NCBI RefSeq assembly: GCF_019972295.1
Contig: NZ_BLJA01000001.1
Coordinates: 900,049 to 964,048, forward strand
Direction: 5' to 3'
DNA: 64,000 nucleotides
Source of the DNA: Geobacter sp. AOG2
GTDB lineage: Bacteria > Desulfobacterota > Desulfuromonadia > Geobacterales > Pseudopelobacteraceae
The position numbers and the translations under genes are program-made. Positions within the stretch are counted from its first letter, which is position 1. The number at the start of each line of letters is the position of its first letter. The notes below the pieces were generated by a model. The model saw only the letters and a program-made list of their open reading frames with translations. It made no database searches and was not told the DNA's origin. Shown here piece after piece: positions 8,233 through 16,867 of this stretch.

Positions 8233-9270
8233 ATGATACATATCCGTACTCTTGCCGTGATCTGTCTCATCCTGCTTTCCTTCCCGCAACTGGTTCTGGC
8301 TTCCAAGACCCATGTGGCCCGCAGAAGCGAGTCGCTTCATTCCATCGCACGTAAATATCACGTTTCCGTAGACGAACTCAAATCGGTCAACAACCTGAGC
8401 AGCACCCGCATTGAGCGGGGAGCCCGCCTCATAATCCCCTCCCATGCCGAACAAAAATCATCGAAAACGGCGAGGCCACAATCGTACAAGGTCGTCAAGG
8501 GCGACACCCTGCCCAGGATTGCCAAGAAAACCGGAAGCAAGATGTCCGATCTGCGCCGGCTGAACGGTCTCAAAGGCAACAAGATCAAGGTCGGGCAAGT
8601 GCTGGCCCTGAGTGAACCCGCACCGGCCCCCGAGGAAAAGGCGACCGCCGCCGCTGCCTCCAACAGATTGCAACTGGTCAGCAAAGAGCTTTTGAACGAG
8701 CAGGAGCTTTCAGCCACCCTGGCTGAGTTGAGCGATATCGATGCCGACCGGCCGGTTGACCTTGCCAAAAATATCGAAGAGAACAACCAGGGCATCAACG
8801 GCCTGAAAAAAACAGCCTACGGCTTTTTAGGCGCCCGCTACCGTTTCGGCGGCAACAGTCGCGGCTCGCTCGACTGCTCAAGTTTCGTGCAACAGGTCTT
8901 TCGCGAACAGAAAATCAATCTTCCCCGCACCGCCCGCGAACAATTCAATGTGGGCAGTGAGGTCGTGCGGGGCGACCTGCGCAAGGGCGATCTGGTCTTC
9001 TTCCAAACCTATGCCCGCTTTCCGTCCCACGTCGGCATCTACCTCGGCAACCGCAAGATGATTCATGCCTCCTCCCGTGACCGTAAGGTGGTGATCTCCT
9101 CCATGGATACCCCCTATTATCTGTCGCGCTACCTGGGAGCCCGGCGTGTCAGCTCGGTTGCCAGCGGCGAGTCGATCAACTTCAGTGAATTGTTGCAGGG
9201 TGTAGAGGAAGAGCAGGACGGCGATGTCGTGGGTAACGATACGCTGGGGCTCTCCCTTAACGTGAACTAG
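8233..9270 (+). CDS. LysM-NlpC/P60 peptidoglycan endopeptidase
   Basis: This 345-aa exported protein starts at ATG 8233 behind AGGAGGGG. A signal peptide (about residues 1-23, ending PQLVLA) is followed by two LysM peptidoglycan-binding modules (about 26-73 and 84-131; HVARRSESLHSIARKYHVS and YKVVKGDTLPRIAKKTGS). A spacer leads to a C-terminal NlpC/P60 domain with the catalytic cysteine in LDCSSFVQQVF and the histidine in FPSHVGIYLG. Such enzymes cleave D-gamma-glutamyl-diaminopimelate bonds in stem peptides. It has its own strong promoter and a terminator just after the stop codon. The preceding c-di-AMP cyclase gene makes co-regulation plausible but unproven. Confidence 0.93.
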   Translation: MIHIRTLAVICLILLSFPQLVLASKTHVARRSESLHSIARKYHVSVDELKSVNNLSSTRIERGARLIIPSHAEQKSSKTARPQSYKVVKGDTLPRIAKKTGSKMSDLRRLNGLKGNKIKVGQVLALSEPAPAPEEKATAAAASNRLQLVSKELLNEQELSATLAELSDIDADRPVDLAKNIEENNQGINGLKKTAYGFLGARYRFGGNSRGSLDCSSFVQQVFREQKINLPRTAREQFNVGSEVVRGDLRKGDLVFFQTYARFPSHVGIYLGNRKMIHASSRDRKVVISSMDTPYYLSRYLGARRVSSVASGESINFSELLQGVEEEQDGDVVGNDTLGLSLNVN

Positions 9271-9293
9271 TATCCCCGCCGATCACCAGTAAG

Positions 9294-9326
9294 AAAAAAT
9301 CCGGGCTTCGTGTCCGGATTTTTTTT
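9294..9326 (+). terminator. Intrinsic terminator of the NlpC/P60 gene
   Basis: AAAAAATCCGG pairs with CCGGATTTTTT across a short loop and runs into a T tract. It starts 23 bp after the stop codon at 9270. Confidence 0.88.
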
Positions 9327-9334
9327 GTCCGACT

Positions 9335-10891
9335 ATGAAGATCCTTTTGACGTACATATCCGGGGAACCGGACCGTAGCGATCCGTATATCAACCTGCTT
9401 CCCAGCGGGCTTTGCTATCTGCATGCCGTGTTACGCGAAGCAGGTCACGATTCTCTCCTGGCCAACTTTTCCGGCTGGTCGCCCCAGGCAATCCGGAAAC
9501 AGCTCGCATCTTTCAAGCCCGACATCATCGGCATTTCCCAGTGGACCCACAACCGCCACGCATCTCTTGAGACGGCGCGCCTGGCGCGCCGGTCGAACCC
9601 GGCCAGCATAATCATCATGGGCGGGGGGCACGCCACCTTCCGGTACCATGAGATGCTTGCCGACGGCTCGCCGGTCGATATCGTTGTGCTGGGTGAAGGC
9701 GAAGAGACGTTGCGGGAACTGACCGACAGGCTTGCACAAGGCGTATCCTGGCGGGATGTGGCCGGGATTGCGTTTCGCGACAGCGGTCGCGTCGTGGTTA
9801 CAGAGCAACGCGTAGCGCGGTCGGCGCTGGATACGCTCCCGTTTCCCGCCCGCTACCTTGAGCACTCCGTCGGCGTTGATGGGGAACTCCAGCCCGAATT
9901 TGTCCTGACGGCCCGAGGTTGTCCCTCGGCGTGCAGTTTCTGTAGTTCGCCGGGCTTCTGGGGGCGTCGGGTGCGTTTTCGCTCCCCGGAAGACATCGTT
10001 GCCGAGATTCTGTACATCCGGGACAGATTTGGCCTGATCTACTTTTCGTTGCGGGACGACACCTTCACTGCCGACCGGGCCAGGGCCATCGAGTTTTGCC
10101 GTCTCATGATCGCGCATCGGGTTTCCGTACTCTGGAACTGTCAATCCCGCGTCACCGCCCTCGACGAGGAGGTCCTGACGTGGATGAAGCGTGCCGGCTG
10201 CGAATGCGTCCAACTCGGGGTCGAATCGGGGTCGCCGCGCATCCTGGCACAGTTGGACAAATCGATTCACCCCTGGCAGGTGGAACAGACGGCTGCGCTT
10301 GTCAGAAAGGTCGGCATCAATCTTTCCGTCTACCTGATCTCCGATGTGCCCGGTGAGGATGAAGACGATATCCGCATGACCATCGAACTTGTCCGGCGCA
10401 TCAAGCCGGATGACGGGTATGTCTCTCCGCTGGCGTACTATCCCGGCACCCGGCTGTTCGACCAGGCCGTTGCCGACGGCCTGGTACGCCCCGGCATCTT
10501 CGAAGAGGCGTCTGATGCGGCCCTCTATGCCGTGGGATCGTCGGGGCGCACATCGCACCGGATTCTGAGGGCGCTTGCGGCCGGGACCGCGAAGGGGGCG
10601 GAACAGCGTTTCCGGCACCAGAAAGCGCTGTTGGGGTATTGTGCCACCACCAATATTCTGGCGGGAGAGTGGTACCGGCAACAGGGCGACACCGATATGG
10701 CCGAGAGGGAGTTCCGGGAGATTACCGAACAGGAACCGTATCATCCGTGGGGGTGGTTGCTGCTGGGAGAGTTGCATGCCGAACGCGGCGAAGAACAAAG
10801 GGCCGGGGAATGTTATCGCAGGGTACTTGCCCTGGTACCGAACCATAAGGCGGCGCGCGCGGCGCTGGAGACAAAAAAAACGGGGCCTTGA
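9335..10891 (+). CDS. B12-binding-type radical SAM protein with C-terminal TPR
   Basis: The 518-aa chain has three parts. Residues 1-140 have a cobalamin-binding-like Rossmann fold (PDIIGISQWTHNRHAS, IIIMGGGHATF) but no DxHxxG base-off motif. Residues 185-400 form a radical SAM domain with the cluster motif CPSACSFC (Cx3Cx2C) after LTARG, then GCECVQLGVESGSPRIL. The C-terminus (about 445-515) has two TPR units (EWYRQQGDTDMAEREFREI, GELHAERGEEQRAGECYRRV). This architecture is found in methyltransferases and oxidoreductases of secondary and lipid metabolism; the substrate cannot be read from sequence. It lies alone between two terminators, and ATG 9335 has no evident Shine-Dalgarno. The stop codon lies in the loop of the downstream terminator. 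Confidence 0.85.
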   Translation: MKILLTYISGEPDRSDPYINLLPSGLCYLHAVLREAGHDSLLANFSGWSPQAIRKQLASFKPDIIGISQWTHNRHASLETARLARRSNPASIIIMGGGHATFRYHEMLADGSPVDIVVLGEGEETLRELTDRLAQGVSWRDVAGIAFRDSGRVVVTEQRVARSALDTLPFPARYLEHSVGVDGELQPEFVLTARGCPSACSFCSSPGFWGRRVRFRSPEDIVAEILYIRDRFGLIYFSLRDDTFTADRARAIEFCRLMIAHRVSVLWNCQSRVTALDEEVLTWMKRAGCECVQLGVESGSPRILAQLDKSIHPWQVEQTAALVRKVGINLSVYLISDVPGEDEDDIRMTIELVRRIKPDDGYVSPLAYYPGTRLFDQAVADGLVRPGIFEEASDAALYAVGSSGRTSHRILRALAAGTAKGAEQRFRHQKALLGYCATTNILAGEWYRQQGDTDMAEREFREITEQEPYHPWGWLLLGELHAERGEEQRAGECYRRVLALVPNHKAARAALETKKTGP

Positions 10892-10910
10892 AGGCCCCGT
10901 TTTTTTTGTC
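10870..10910. terminator. Bidirectional terminator between convergent genes
   Basis: ACGGGGCC and GGCCCCGT (10880-10900) flanked by an A tract and a T tract can terminate on both strands. It serves the radical SAM gene (plus) and the lipoprotein gene at 10929 (minus). It overlaps the end of the plus-strand coding sequence. Confidence 0.92.
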
Positions 10911-10928
10911 GGATGATCGAAAAGCTGC

Positions 10929-11369
10929 TTATTTCACGATCCTGATGCCGGGAATGAACATGATCTTGTCAAAGGTCTTGTTCAGGGTTTTGCTCTGGAA
11001 GTTCACCATCGGCGGAGCAACGGGATACTCGATGGTGTCGCCGACCTTGACCTTGAACTCGGGCAGCGCCATCCAAAGCTTCTCGCCCTTGTCGTTGGCC
11101 GCTTCCACGTAGGTGTAGCCGCCGGAATTCATGGTCTGGGTGACCTTGCCCTTCTGGCCGGCGCCGGCGGGGATTTCCTGTGCCTTCATGCCGGCGTGGG
11201 GATCAGCGCCCGGAGCGCCCGGAGCGCCAGTACTGGGATGTCCAGGAGGCATTTGCCCCTGTGCAGGCATGCCGGCGGGTTGTTGAGGAGCTTCGGTTTT
11301 TGGTTTCTCTTTGCACCCGGCAAAGGCGAGTGCAGCGATAACAAGAAGGAATAATGCTGTTTTTTTCAC
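10929..11369 (-). CDS. NrfJ-like OB-fold lipoprotein
   Basis: The GTG at 11369 behind AGGAGG gives 146 residues. A lipoprotein signal ends at ALAFAGC, followed by a Pro/Gly/Met/Ala-rich flexible region (about residues 22-65) and a compact C-terminal domain (about 70-146) with GGYTYVEAANDKGEKLWMAL, VKVGDTIEYP and LNKTFDKIMFIPG. The C-terminal module resembles the small OB-fold domain of NrfJ-like periplasmic proteins found in Epsilon- and Deltaproteobacteria, sometimes next to cytochrome genes. Its function is not established. It is transcribed alone, convergent with the radical SAM gene. Confidence 0.75.
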   Translation of the reverse strand: MKKTALFLLVIAALAFAGCKEKPKTEAPQQPAGMPAQGQMPPGHPSTGAPGAPGADPHAGMKAQEIPAGAGQKGKVTQTMNSGGYTYVEAANDKGEKLWMALPEFKVKVGDTIEYPVAPPMVNFQSKTLNKTFDKIMFIPGIRIVK

Positions 11370-11590
11370 CTGCAACCTCCTGATTTTTAGTAACAACCGT
11401 TTTTACCACATTTTAATCTCATGTTCCAATAAAAAAAGCAGGTGAATATACGGGATACGCTGCCCCCTCCTTGCGAGGTATGCTCATGCCCTGGCGTGAG
11501 CCTCCGCGGCACGCAACGGTACCCTGTGGTTAACGGCATGCGGCAACCACCATTGGGGCGGCCATGGGCCGGAAACTTGCGGGCCGTGCG

Positions 11591-12001
11591 TCAGCGATAC
11601 TGCCCGTTGACGGTGGCCATGGCCATGCGGTCCAACTCCCGCAGTTCCTTGACCGTGAGCGTGCGTCTCGGCAGGTTCTGGCACTCCGCCTGCAGCCGGT
11701 CGACCCGGTGGCTGTTGTCGGCGTTGTAGTACTTTACCGCCAGGATGTCGTAGCACGCATCGGCTACCCGCCCCTGTGCTACTTTGTCGAGCGGGGAGGT
11801 CTCCTTCGTGGCCCCGGAGGCCACCTCCGTCAGCTTAGTACTGGCCGTCGCGTGCACGGCACTGTTGAACCACTTCAGCAGATCGGCCTCGTCCGGAATC
11901 CCCGTTTTGTAAAAGGAGCCGGAAACCGCGATGGTTGCCACCACAGTGAACGACAGGAACGGCACGACCGACAACATCGTTATTTCGTTGCGCTTGGACA
12001 T
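11591..12001 (-). CDS. Hypothetical membrane-anchored protein
   Basis: This 136-aa protein starts at ATG 12001 after AGAGG. It begins MSKRNEITMLSVVPFLSFTV followed by VATIAVSGSF, a single N-terminal transmembrane or uncleaved signal segment. The remaining ~105 residues are hydrophilic and presumably extracytoplasmic. I do not recognise a family. It is conservatively called real because it has a ribosome-binding site, a coherent membrane segment and no better frame opposite it. It could be co-transcribed with the small frame at 12014-12091. Confidence 0.5.
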   Translation of the reverse strand: MSKRNEITMLSVVPFLSFTVVATIAVSGSFYKTGIPDEADLLKWFNSAVHATASTKLTEVASGATKETSPLDKVAQGRVADACYDILAVKYYNADNSHRVDRLQAECQNLPRRTLTVKELRELDRMAMATVNGQYR

Positions 12002-12013
12002 GGGATGCCTCTG

Positions 12014-12091
12014 TCACGTCTGCAACTCCTCGTTGCGGGTCAGCGGCAAGCAGCAGTACCTTCCGTAAACTATCAGAATTGTTTCAGCCAT
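12014..12091 (-). CDS. Possible 25-residue peptide
   Basis: ATG 12091 is preceded by GGGGAGAAGGAT, a strong ribosome-binding site, and opens a frame of 25 codons starting MAETILIVYGRYCCL and ending 12 bp before the next gene on the same strand. It could be a leader peptide for the 11591-12001 gene. There is no similarity I recognise. Confidence 0.25.
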   Translation of the reverse strand: MAETILIVYGRYCCLPLTRNEELQT

Positions 12092-12435
12092 ATCCTTCTC
12101 CCCCCGTTGCCGGTTGGTTGTTTTGTATACTAGTATAGCACCATACGCCGTTCCGGGGGTAATCATCTTGTTGCGCAGGCGGATCGGGCCGCGGCAGGAC
12201 GTTGGGGAGGGGGAGAGCTCCGTCACGGCCCGATGCGCTATAGCCTTCCCGCCGGGTGGAGAGAAATTTCAAAAGGGCGCTTTACGAGCAGGGTAAAGTC
12301 AAGTACACTTTTCAAAAAAAACGGCGACGGTAATTTTCTTTAAAATCGGAGGCTTTTCAAACACCGGTCGCGCCGGACCACGGTTTGCGGCAAGCCTCCA
12401 CCCGTATCCGCAGACAAAAAAGGGGGAACTGGAAT
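12092..12435. other. Intergenic region between divergent units
   Basis: About 340 bp with no convincing gene. It holds the short palindrome TATACTAGTATA (12125-12136), AT-rich stretches near 12305-12350 that could hold a promoter for the amino-acid transporter, and no recognised riboswitch or repeat. Confidence 0.5.
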
Positions 12436-13248
12436 ATGACGATGACACCCAGCCTTCGCCGCGTGGCGTGCTTCATGCTGGCAGCAATGCTTCTTGCCCT
12501 GGCCGCGTGCGTGAACAAACAGGAACCGGCAGCCAAAGATACCCTGGTCGTGGGGATGGAATTGGCCTATCCTCCCTTTGAAATGACCGACGAAAAGGGG
12601 GCGCCCACGGGGGTCAGCGTTGACCTTGCCAACGAACTGGGCAAGGCGCTCGGCAAGAAGATCGTTATCCAGAACACCGCCTTCGACGGTCTGATCCCGG
12701 CGCTCAAAACCGGTAAAATAGATCTGATCATCTCCTCCATGACCATCACCGACGAACGCCGGCAGTCGGTCGATTTTTCCGATCCCTATCTCTCCACCGG
12801 ACTCTGCCTGCTCGTGGGCAAAACGTCGCCGGTCAACTCGATCGCCGACCTGGACAAGCCGGGTATCACCGTAGCCGTGAAGAAGGGCACTACCGGCCAT
12901 ACCTATGCCGCCGGGAACATCAAGCATGCCAAGGTCCTCGTACTGGACAAGGAGGCCGCCGCCGTGCTCGAGGTCGTCCAGGGAAAGGCGGACGCCTTTA
13001 TCTACGACCAGATGTCCACCTATTCCAACTGGAAGAAGAACCAGGCGACCACCCGCGCCCTCCTGAACCCCTTCCAGCAGGAAAAGTGGGGTATTGCCCT
13101 GCGCAAGGGGGATGACCAACTCAAGGAGCAGATCAACCGGTTCCTGACGACGTTCCGTGGGCAGGGCGGTTTCGAGCGGCTGGGGGACACGTGGCTGAAG
13201 GAACAAAAAACCGCCTTCAAGGAGCTGAACTATCCTTTCTTTTTCTAG
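12436..13248 (+). CDS. Amino-acid ABC transporter substrate-binding lipoprotein
   Basis: ATG 12436, behind AGGGGGA, gives 270 residues. The lipoprotein signal ends LALAAC (Cys about 25). The mature part is a family-3 periplasmic binding protein: LVVGMELAYPPFEMTDEKG, VSVDLANELGKALGKKI, FDGLIPALKTGKIDLIISSM and TITDERRQSVDFSDPYLSTG are the standard motifs. Arg in the TDERR segment and the following Asp usually hold the ligand alpha-amino and carboxyl groups, so a polar amino acid is the likely substrate. It is the first gene of a unit with a permease (13259) and an ATPase (14037). Confidence 0.92.
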   Translation: MTMTPSLRRVACFMLAAMLLALAACVNKQEPAAKDTLVVGMELAYPPFEMTDEKGAPTGVSVDLANELGKALGKKIVIQNTAFDGLIPALKTGKIDLIISSMTITDERRQSVDFSDPYLSTGLCLLVGKTSPVNSIADLDKPGITVAVKKGTTGHTYAAGNIKHAKVLVLDKEAAAVLEVVQGKADAFIYDQMSTYSNWKKNQATTRALLNPFQQEKWGIALRKGDDQLKEQINRFLTTFRGQGGFERLGDTWLKEQKTAFKELNYPFFF

Positions 13249-13258
13249 CCGGGGCACG

Positions 13259-14047
13259 GTGCGACGATATTTCTTCATTACCTCCGACAGCCGGGGGGGC
13301 GGGGTTCCGGCCGCTGCCGTCGCAGCCAGCTGGCTGACGGTGTTTCTGCTCCTCTCCCTCCTGTTCTGGTTCGCCTTCAGTCAGGTCAAATTTGCCTGGG
13401 GCTGGGACGCGGTCTATGCCTACCGCTACAAGTTTCTGCAGGGATGGCTGGTGACGGTGGCCGTTTCCACGGCCGCCATGGCTTTAAGCCTGCTGGTCGG
13501 CCTGGCCACGGCCCTGGCCCAGCGCGCCCCATTCCTGCCGTTGCGCTATCTGGCGCGGGTCTATATGGAGATCATTCGCGGCACCCCCCTTCTGGTGCAG
13601 ATCCTGATCTTCTTTTACGTGGTGGCCGATGCCTTCGGGATCAACAATCGCTACCTGGTAGGCGTCATTATCCTGGCCATGTTCACCGGGGCCTACATCT
13701 CCGAGATCATCCGGGCCGGGATCGAAAGCGTCAGCGAAACGCAGTTGGAGTCGGCTCGGGCCATCGGTTTCACCCGCGCCCAGATCTACCGCTACGTCAT
13801 CTTTCCCCAGGTGACCCGGCAGATCCTGCCACCCATGGCGGGACAATTCGCGTCGCTCATCAAGGATTCGTCGTTGCTCTCCATCATTTCGGTCAATGAA
13901 TTCACCCTCAATGCCCAGGAGGTGAACGCCTTCACCTTCAGTACCCTGGAGAGCTACCTGCCGCTGGCGGTGGGTTACCTGATCCTTACCCTGCCCATCT
14001 CCCTTTGGACCAAGCGTCTGGAAAAAAGGTTCCGCTATGCGACTTGA
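13259..14047 (+). CDS. Amino-acid ABC transporter permease
   Basis: Inner-membrane permease of the importer, 262 aa from GTG 13259, 10 bp after the binding-protein gene. About five transmembrane helices are visible (near residues 20-42, 61-83, 97-115, 136-158 and 230-248). It has the HisM-type segment YMEIIRGTPLLVQILIFFYV and the cytoplasmic EAA loop ESARAIGFTRAQIYRYVIFP, which docks onto the ATPase. Only one permease gene is present, so the transporter probably works as a homodimer. It overlaps the ATPase gene by 11 bp. Confidence 0.93.
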   Translation: MRRYFFITSDSRGGGVPAAAVAASWLTVFLLLSLLFWFAFSQVKFAWGWDAVYAYRYKFLQGWLVTVAVSTAAMALSLLVGLATALAQRAPFLPLRYLARVYMEIIRGTPLLVQILIFFYVVADAFGINNRYLVGVIILAMFTGAYISEIIRAGIESVSETQLESARAIGFTRAQIYRYVIFPQVTRQILPPMAGQFASLIKDSSLLSIISVNEFTLNAQEVNAFTFSTLESYLPLAVGYLILTLPISLWTKRLEKRFRYAT

Positions 14048-14768
14048 GGCCAACGGCATCGTCAAATCCTACGGCGACCATCTGGCCCTGGACGGGGTGA
14101 CCCTTACCATACCCGCCATGCAGACCGTGGCCGTGCTGGGGCCGTCCGGCGGCGGGAAATCGACCCTGCTGCGCATACTGGCGGGCCTGGAGGCCCCGGA
14201 CGCGGGCGAGATCGCCCTGGACGGCGATCAGATACGGTTCAACGAGGAATACCTGCTGCGGCACCGGCGAAGTATCGGGACGGTGTTCCAGTCGTTTAAC
14301 CTGTTCCCGCACCTGACCGCCCTGGGCAACGTCTCGCTTCCCCTGGAAAAGGTGCACGGCTACGAGGCCTCCGAGGCGGCAACCTATGCCCTGCAACTCC
14401 TTGCGCGCTTTCATTTGGCCGGACACGCCCTCAAAATGCCGGCCCAACTTTCGGGAGGCCAGAAACAGCGGGTGGCCATCGCCCGGGCCGTGGCCATAAA
14501 GCCGCGCTTATTGCTGTTCGACGAGCCGACCTCGGCCCTTGACCCGGAGATGACCGTGGAGGTGCTGGACCTGATCGCCGAGTTGCGCCAGGAGGGGCGG
14601 CCGCTGGTGCTGGTGACCCACGAGATCGGTTTTGCCCGCAAGGTGGCCGACCAGGTGGTCTTTCTTCACGAGGGGCGGGTGCTGGAGTGGGGAGACGCCA
14701 CACGGCTGTTTGAACAACCATCAACCCCGGAAATGCGGGGTTTTCTTGACAAGGTACTGAGATACTGA
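14037..14768 (+). CDS. Amino-acid ABC transporter ATP-binding protein
   Basis: Cytosolic ATPase of the importer, 243 aa. Walker A is GPSGGGKST, the Q-loop is FQSFNLFPHLTA, the signature is [14 protein letters not shown], Walker B is [14 protein letters not shown] and the H-loop is LVTHEIGFA. This is the standard set of the GlnQ/HisP group. The 11-bp overlap with the permease suggests coupled translation. Polyphosphate:AMP phosphotransferase follows 12 bp downstream and may be in the same transcript. Confidence 0.95.
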   Translation: MRLEANGIVKSYGDHLALDGVTLTIPAMQTVAVLGPSGGGKSTLLRILAGLEAPDAGEIALDGDQIRFNEEYLLRHRRSIGTVFQSFNLFPHLTALGNVSLPLEKVHGYEASEAATYALQLLARFHLAGHALKMPAQLSGGQKQRVAIARAVAIKPRLLLFDEPTSALDPEMTVEVLDLIAELRQEGRPLVLVTHEIGFARKVADQVVFLHEGRVLEWGDATRLFEQPSTPEMRGFLDKVLRY

Positions 14769-14780
14769 AGGAGGAAGGCC

Positions 14781-16268
14781 ATGTTTGAGTCCGCCGAGTT
14801 GGGGCACAAGATCAGTAAAGCCGTCTGGAAAAAGGAGGTTCCCGAGCTGCGCGGGGCTCTGTTGGATGCCCAGCTCGATCTGCTCCAGTCGAAAAAATTT
14901 CCGGTCATCCTCCTGGTGGCCGGCGTGGACTGCGCCGGCAAGGGGGAAACGGTCAATCTCCTCAACGAGTGGATGGACCCGCGCCACATCGAGACCCACG
15001 CCCTGCGCGACCTGACCGACGAAGAACTGGAACGGCCCCAAATGTACCGCTACTGGCGGGTGCTGCCCCCCAGAGGGAAGATCGGCGTCTTCATCGGCAC
15101 CTGGTATTCCGCCCCTTTGCTGGAAAATGTCTACGGCACCATCAAGAATGCCGACCTGGACCAGCGGCTGGAACGGATCGTCCGCTTCGAGCGGATGCTC
15201 TGCAACGAAGGAGCATTGGTCCTCAAGTTCTGGCTGCACCTCTCCCGCGACGAACAGAAAAAACGCCTGAAGAGCCTGGAGAAGGACCCCAAAACCCGCT
15301 GGCGGGTTACGGATACCGATTGGGAGCATTACAAGCTCTACGACAAATTCCGCAAGGTCTCGGAACGGATGTTGCGCACCACCAGCACCGCCGAATCCCC
15401 CTGGACCATCGTGGAGGGGAGCGACCCCCATTACCGTTACCTGACCATCGGCAAGGCCCTGCTCGGCGCTCTGCGCCAGCGACTTGACGTCGTCGAGCCG
15501 CCACGGCACGACGAGCCGATCCCTCCCATCGTGTCGGCCATCGACAACCTGCTGATCCTCAGGACCCTGGACCTGTCGAAGAAATTGGCGAAGTCCGACT
15601 ACGAGGGTGAACTGGAGAAGTATCAGGGGCGGCTCAATCTGCTGACCCGCCATGCCGATTTCAGGAAGCTCTCCGTCGTGGTGGTCTTCGAAGGGAATGA
15701 CGCCGCCGGGAAGGGGGGGAGCATCCGTCGCGTCACCCAGGCCCTGGACGCCCGCCACTATCGCATCATCCCGGTGGCGGCGCCCACCGACGAGGAGCAG
15801 GCCCAGCCCTACCTGTGGCGCTTCTGGCGGAACATTCCCCGCAAGGGGCGCTTCGCCATCTTCGACCGTTCCTGGTACGGCCGGGTGCTGGTGGAGCGGG
15901 TGGAGGAACTGTGCGGCCGGGGCGACTGGATGCGGGCCTACGGCGAGATCAACGACTTCGAGGAACAACTCGTGCGCAACCATACGGTGGTGGTCAAGTT
16001 CTGGCTCTCCATCAGTCAGGATGAGCAGCTCAGGCGCTTCAAGGAACGGGAGAAGATCGGTTTCAAGCGTTTCAAGATCACGGACGAGGATTGGCGCAAC
16101 CGGGAGAAGTGGAGCGAGTACGAGGTTGCGGTCTGCGATATGATCGATCGCACCAGTACCGACATCGCCCCCTGGACCCTGGTGGAGGCCAACGACAAGC
16201 ACTATGCCCGGATCAAGATCCTGAAGACGCTCTGCGAGCAGATCGAGGCAGCGCTGGGGAAGCTCTGA
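14781..16268 (+). CDS. pap: Polyphosphate:AMP phosphotransferase (class II PPK2)
   Basis: The 495-aa protein is a tandem of two PPK2 domains (about 15-235 and 265-495), the arrangement of polyphosphate:AMP phosphotransferases, which make ADP from AMP using polyphosphate. Each domain has a Walker-A-like loop (VAGVDCAGKGETVNLLNEW and FEGNDAAGKGGSIRRVTQAL). The second half retains DRSWYGRVLVERVE, whereas the first has FIGTWYSAPLLENVYG, so the first half looks less catalytic, as known for this class. ATG 14781 follows GGAGGAAGG. Its place behind an ABC importer may be coincidental, although ATP regeneration would suit transport. Confidence 0.92.
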   Translation: MFESAELGHKISKAVWKKEVPELRGALLDAQLDLLQSKKFPVILLVAGVDCAGKGETVNLLNEWMDPRHIETHALRDLTDEELERPQMYRYWRVLPPRGKIGVFIGTWYSAPLLENVYGTIKNADLDQRLERIVRFERMLCNEGALVLKFWLHLSRDEQKKRLKSLEKDPKTRWRVTDTDWEHYKLYDKFRKVSERMLRTTSTAESPWTIVEGSDPHYRYLTIGKALLGALRQRLDVVEPPRHDEPIPPIVSAIDNLLILRTLDLSKKLAKSDYEGELEKYQGRLNLLTRHADFRKLSVVVVFEGNDAAGKGGSIRRVTQALDARHYRIIPVAAPTDEEQAQPYLWRFWRNIPRKGRFAIFDRSWYGRVLVERVEELCGRGDWMRAYGEINDFEEQLVRNHTVVVKFWLSISQDEQLRRFKEREKIGFKRFKITDEDWRNREKWSEYEVAVCDMIDRTSTDIAPWTLVEANDKHYARIKILKTLCEQIEAALGKL

Positions 16269-16294
16269 CGAACTAAACGGGCTTTTTTATTTAT

Positions 16295-16864
16295 TCAGAG
16301 AAAAAAGCGCTCTCCGGCCCTGAGCAGCGCGAAGAACAGCTCGGCCAGGGGGCGATGCCGGAAGGAACGGTAGGGACGGCGGATGTAGAGGGGGCGGGCG
16401 CCTGTGTTGAGGGCCGCCAGGCAGCCGGTCAGCAGGCGGTCGTCCACCATAAGGATGGCGGACAGGGGAACGTGGGCCAGTTCCTGCACCTTTTGGAGGC
16501 CGTCGGGGTAGGGTTTCTTGCGGACGCCGGAGATGAAGCGGATTCCGGGAAAATGTTCCCCGAACCAGGCCTTGCGGGCCTCGGTAGGCTTGTTGGAGAG
16601 GATGAAAATGCGGTCCGCGCCGAAAACGGCGCTACAGCGGGTCAGCCACTCCCGCGCCTCGGGGAGCGGCGCGGGGAACCCGTGGGGAGCCAGGACGCCG
16701 TCGAAATCCAGGGCCAGGGCGGCGATGCCGTCGGCGGCAAGCCGGGCCGGGTCGAGGCTCGCGATGGAGGAATCGGGCCGGGTCTCCCGCAGGACCCGGC
16801 CGAGTTCCTTCCGGAACGTGAACCCGAGGGTAAACCCGGCGAGAACGTGCGCGAGAGGGGGCAT
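16295..16864 (-). CDS. HAD-family phosphatase (YqeG-like, subfamily IIIA)
   Basis: The 189-residue cytosolic protein has the HAD motif I DFDGVLAP (nucleophile and acid/base Asp), motif II IFILSNKPTEARK, and motif III with KKPYPDG and ILMVDDRLLTGCLAALNTGA. This is a capless HAD IIIA enzyme like YqeG/PgpP, some of which dephosphorylate phosphatidylglycerophosphate. Here the substrate is unknown. The gene starts 3 bp after the stop codon of the globin-PsiE gene and is the last of the minus-strand hyp-linked series. Confidence 0.82.
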   Translation of the reverse strand: MPPLAHVLAGFTLGFTFRKELGRVLRETRPDSSIASLDPARLAADGIAALALDFDGVLAPHGFPAPLPEAREWLTRCSAVFGADRIFILSNKPTEARKAWFGEHFPGIRFISGVRKKPYPDGLQKVQELAHVPLSAILMVDDRLLTGCLAALNTGARPLYIRRPYRSFRHRPLAELFFALLRAGERFFL

Positions 16865-16867
16865 GCG

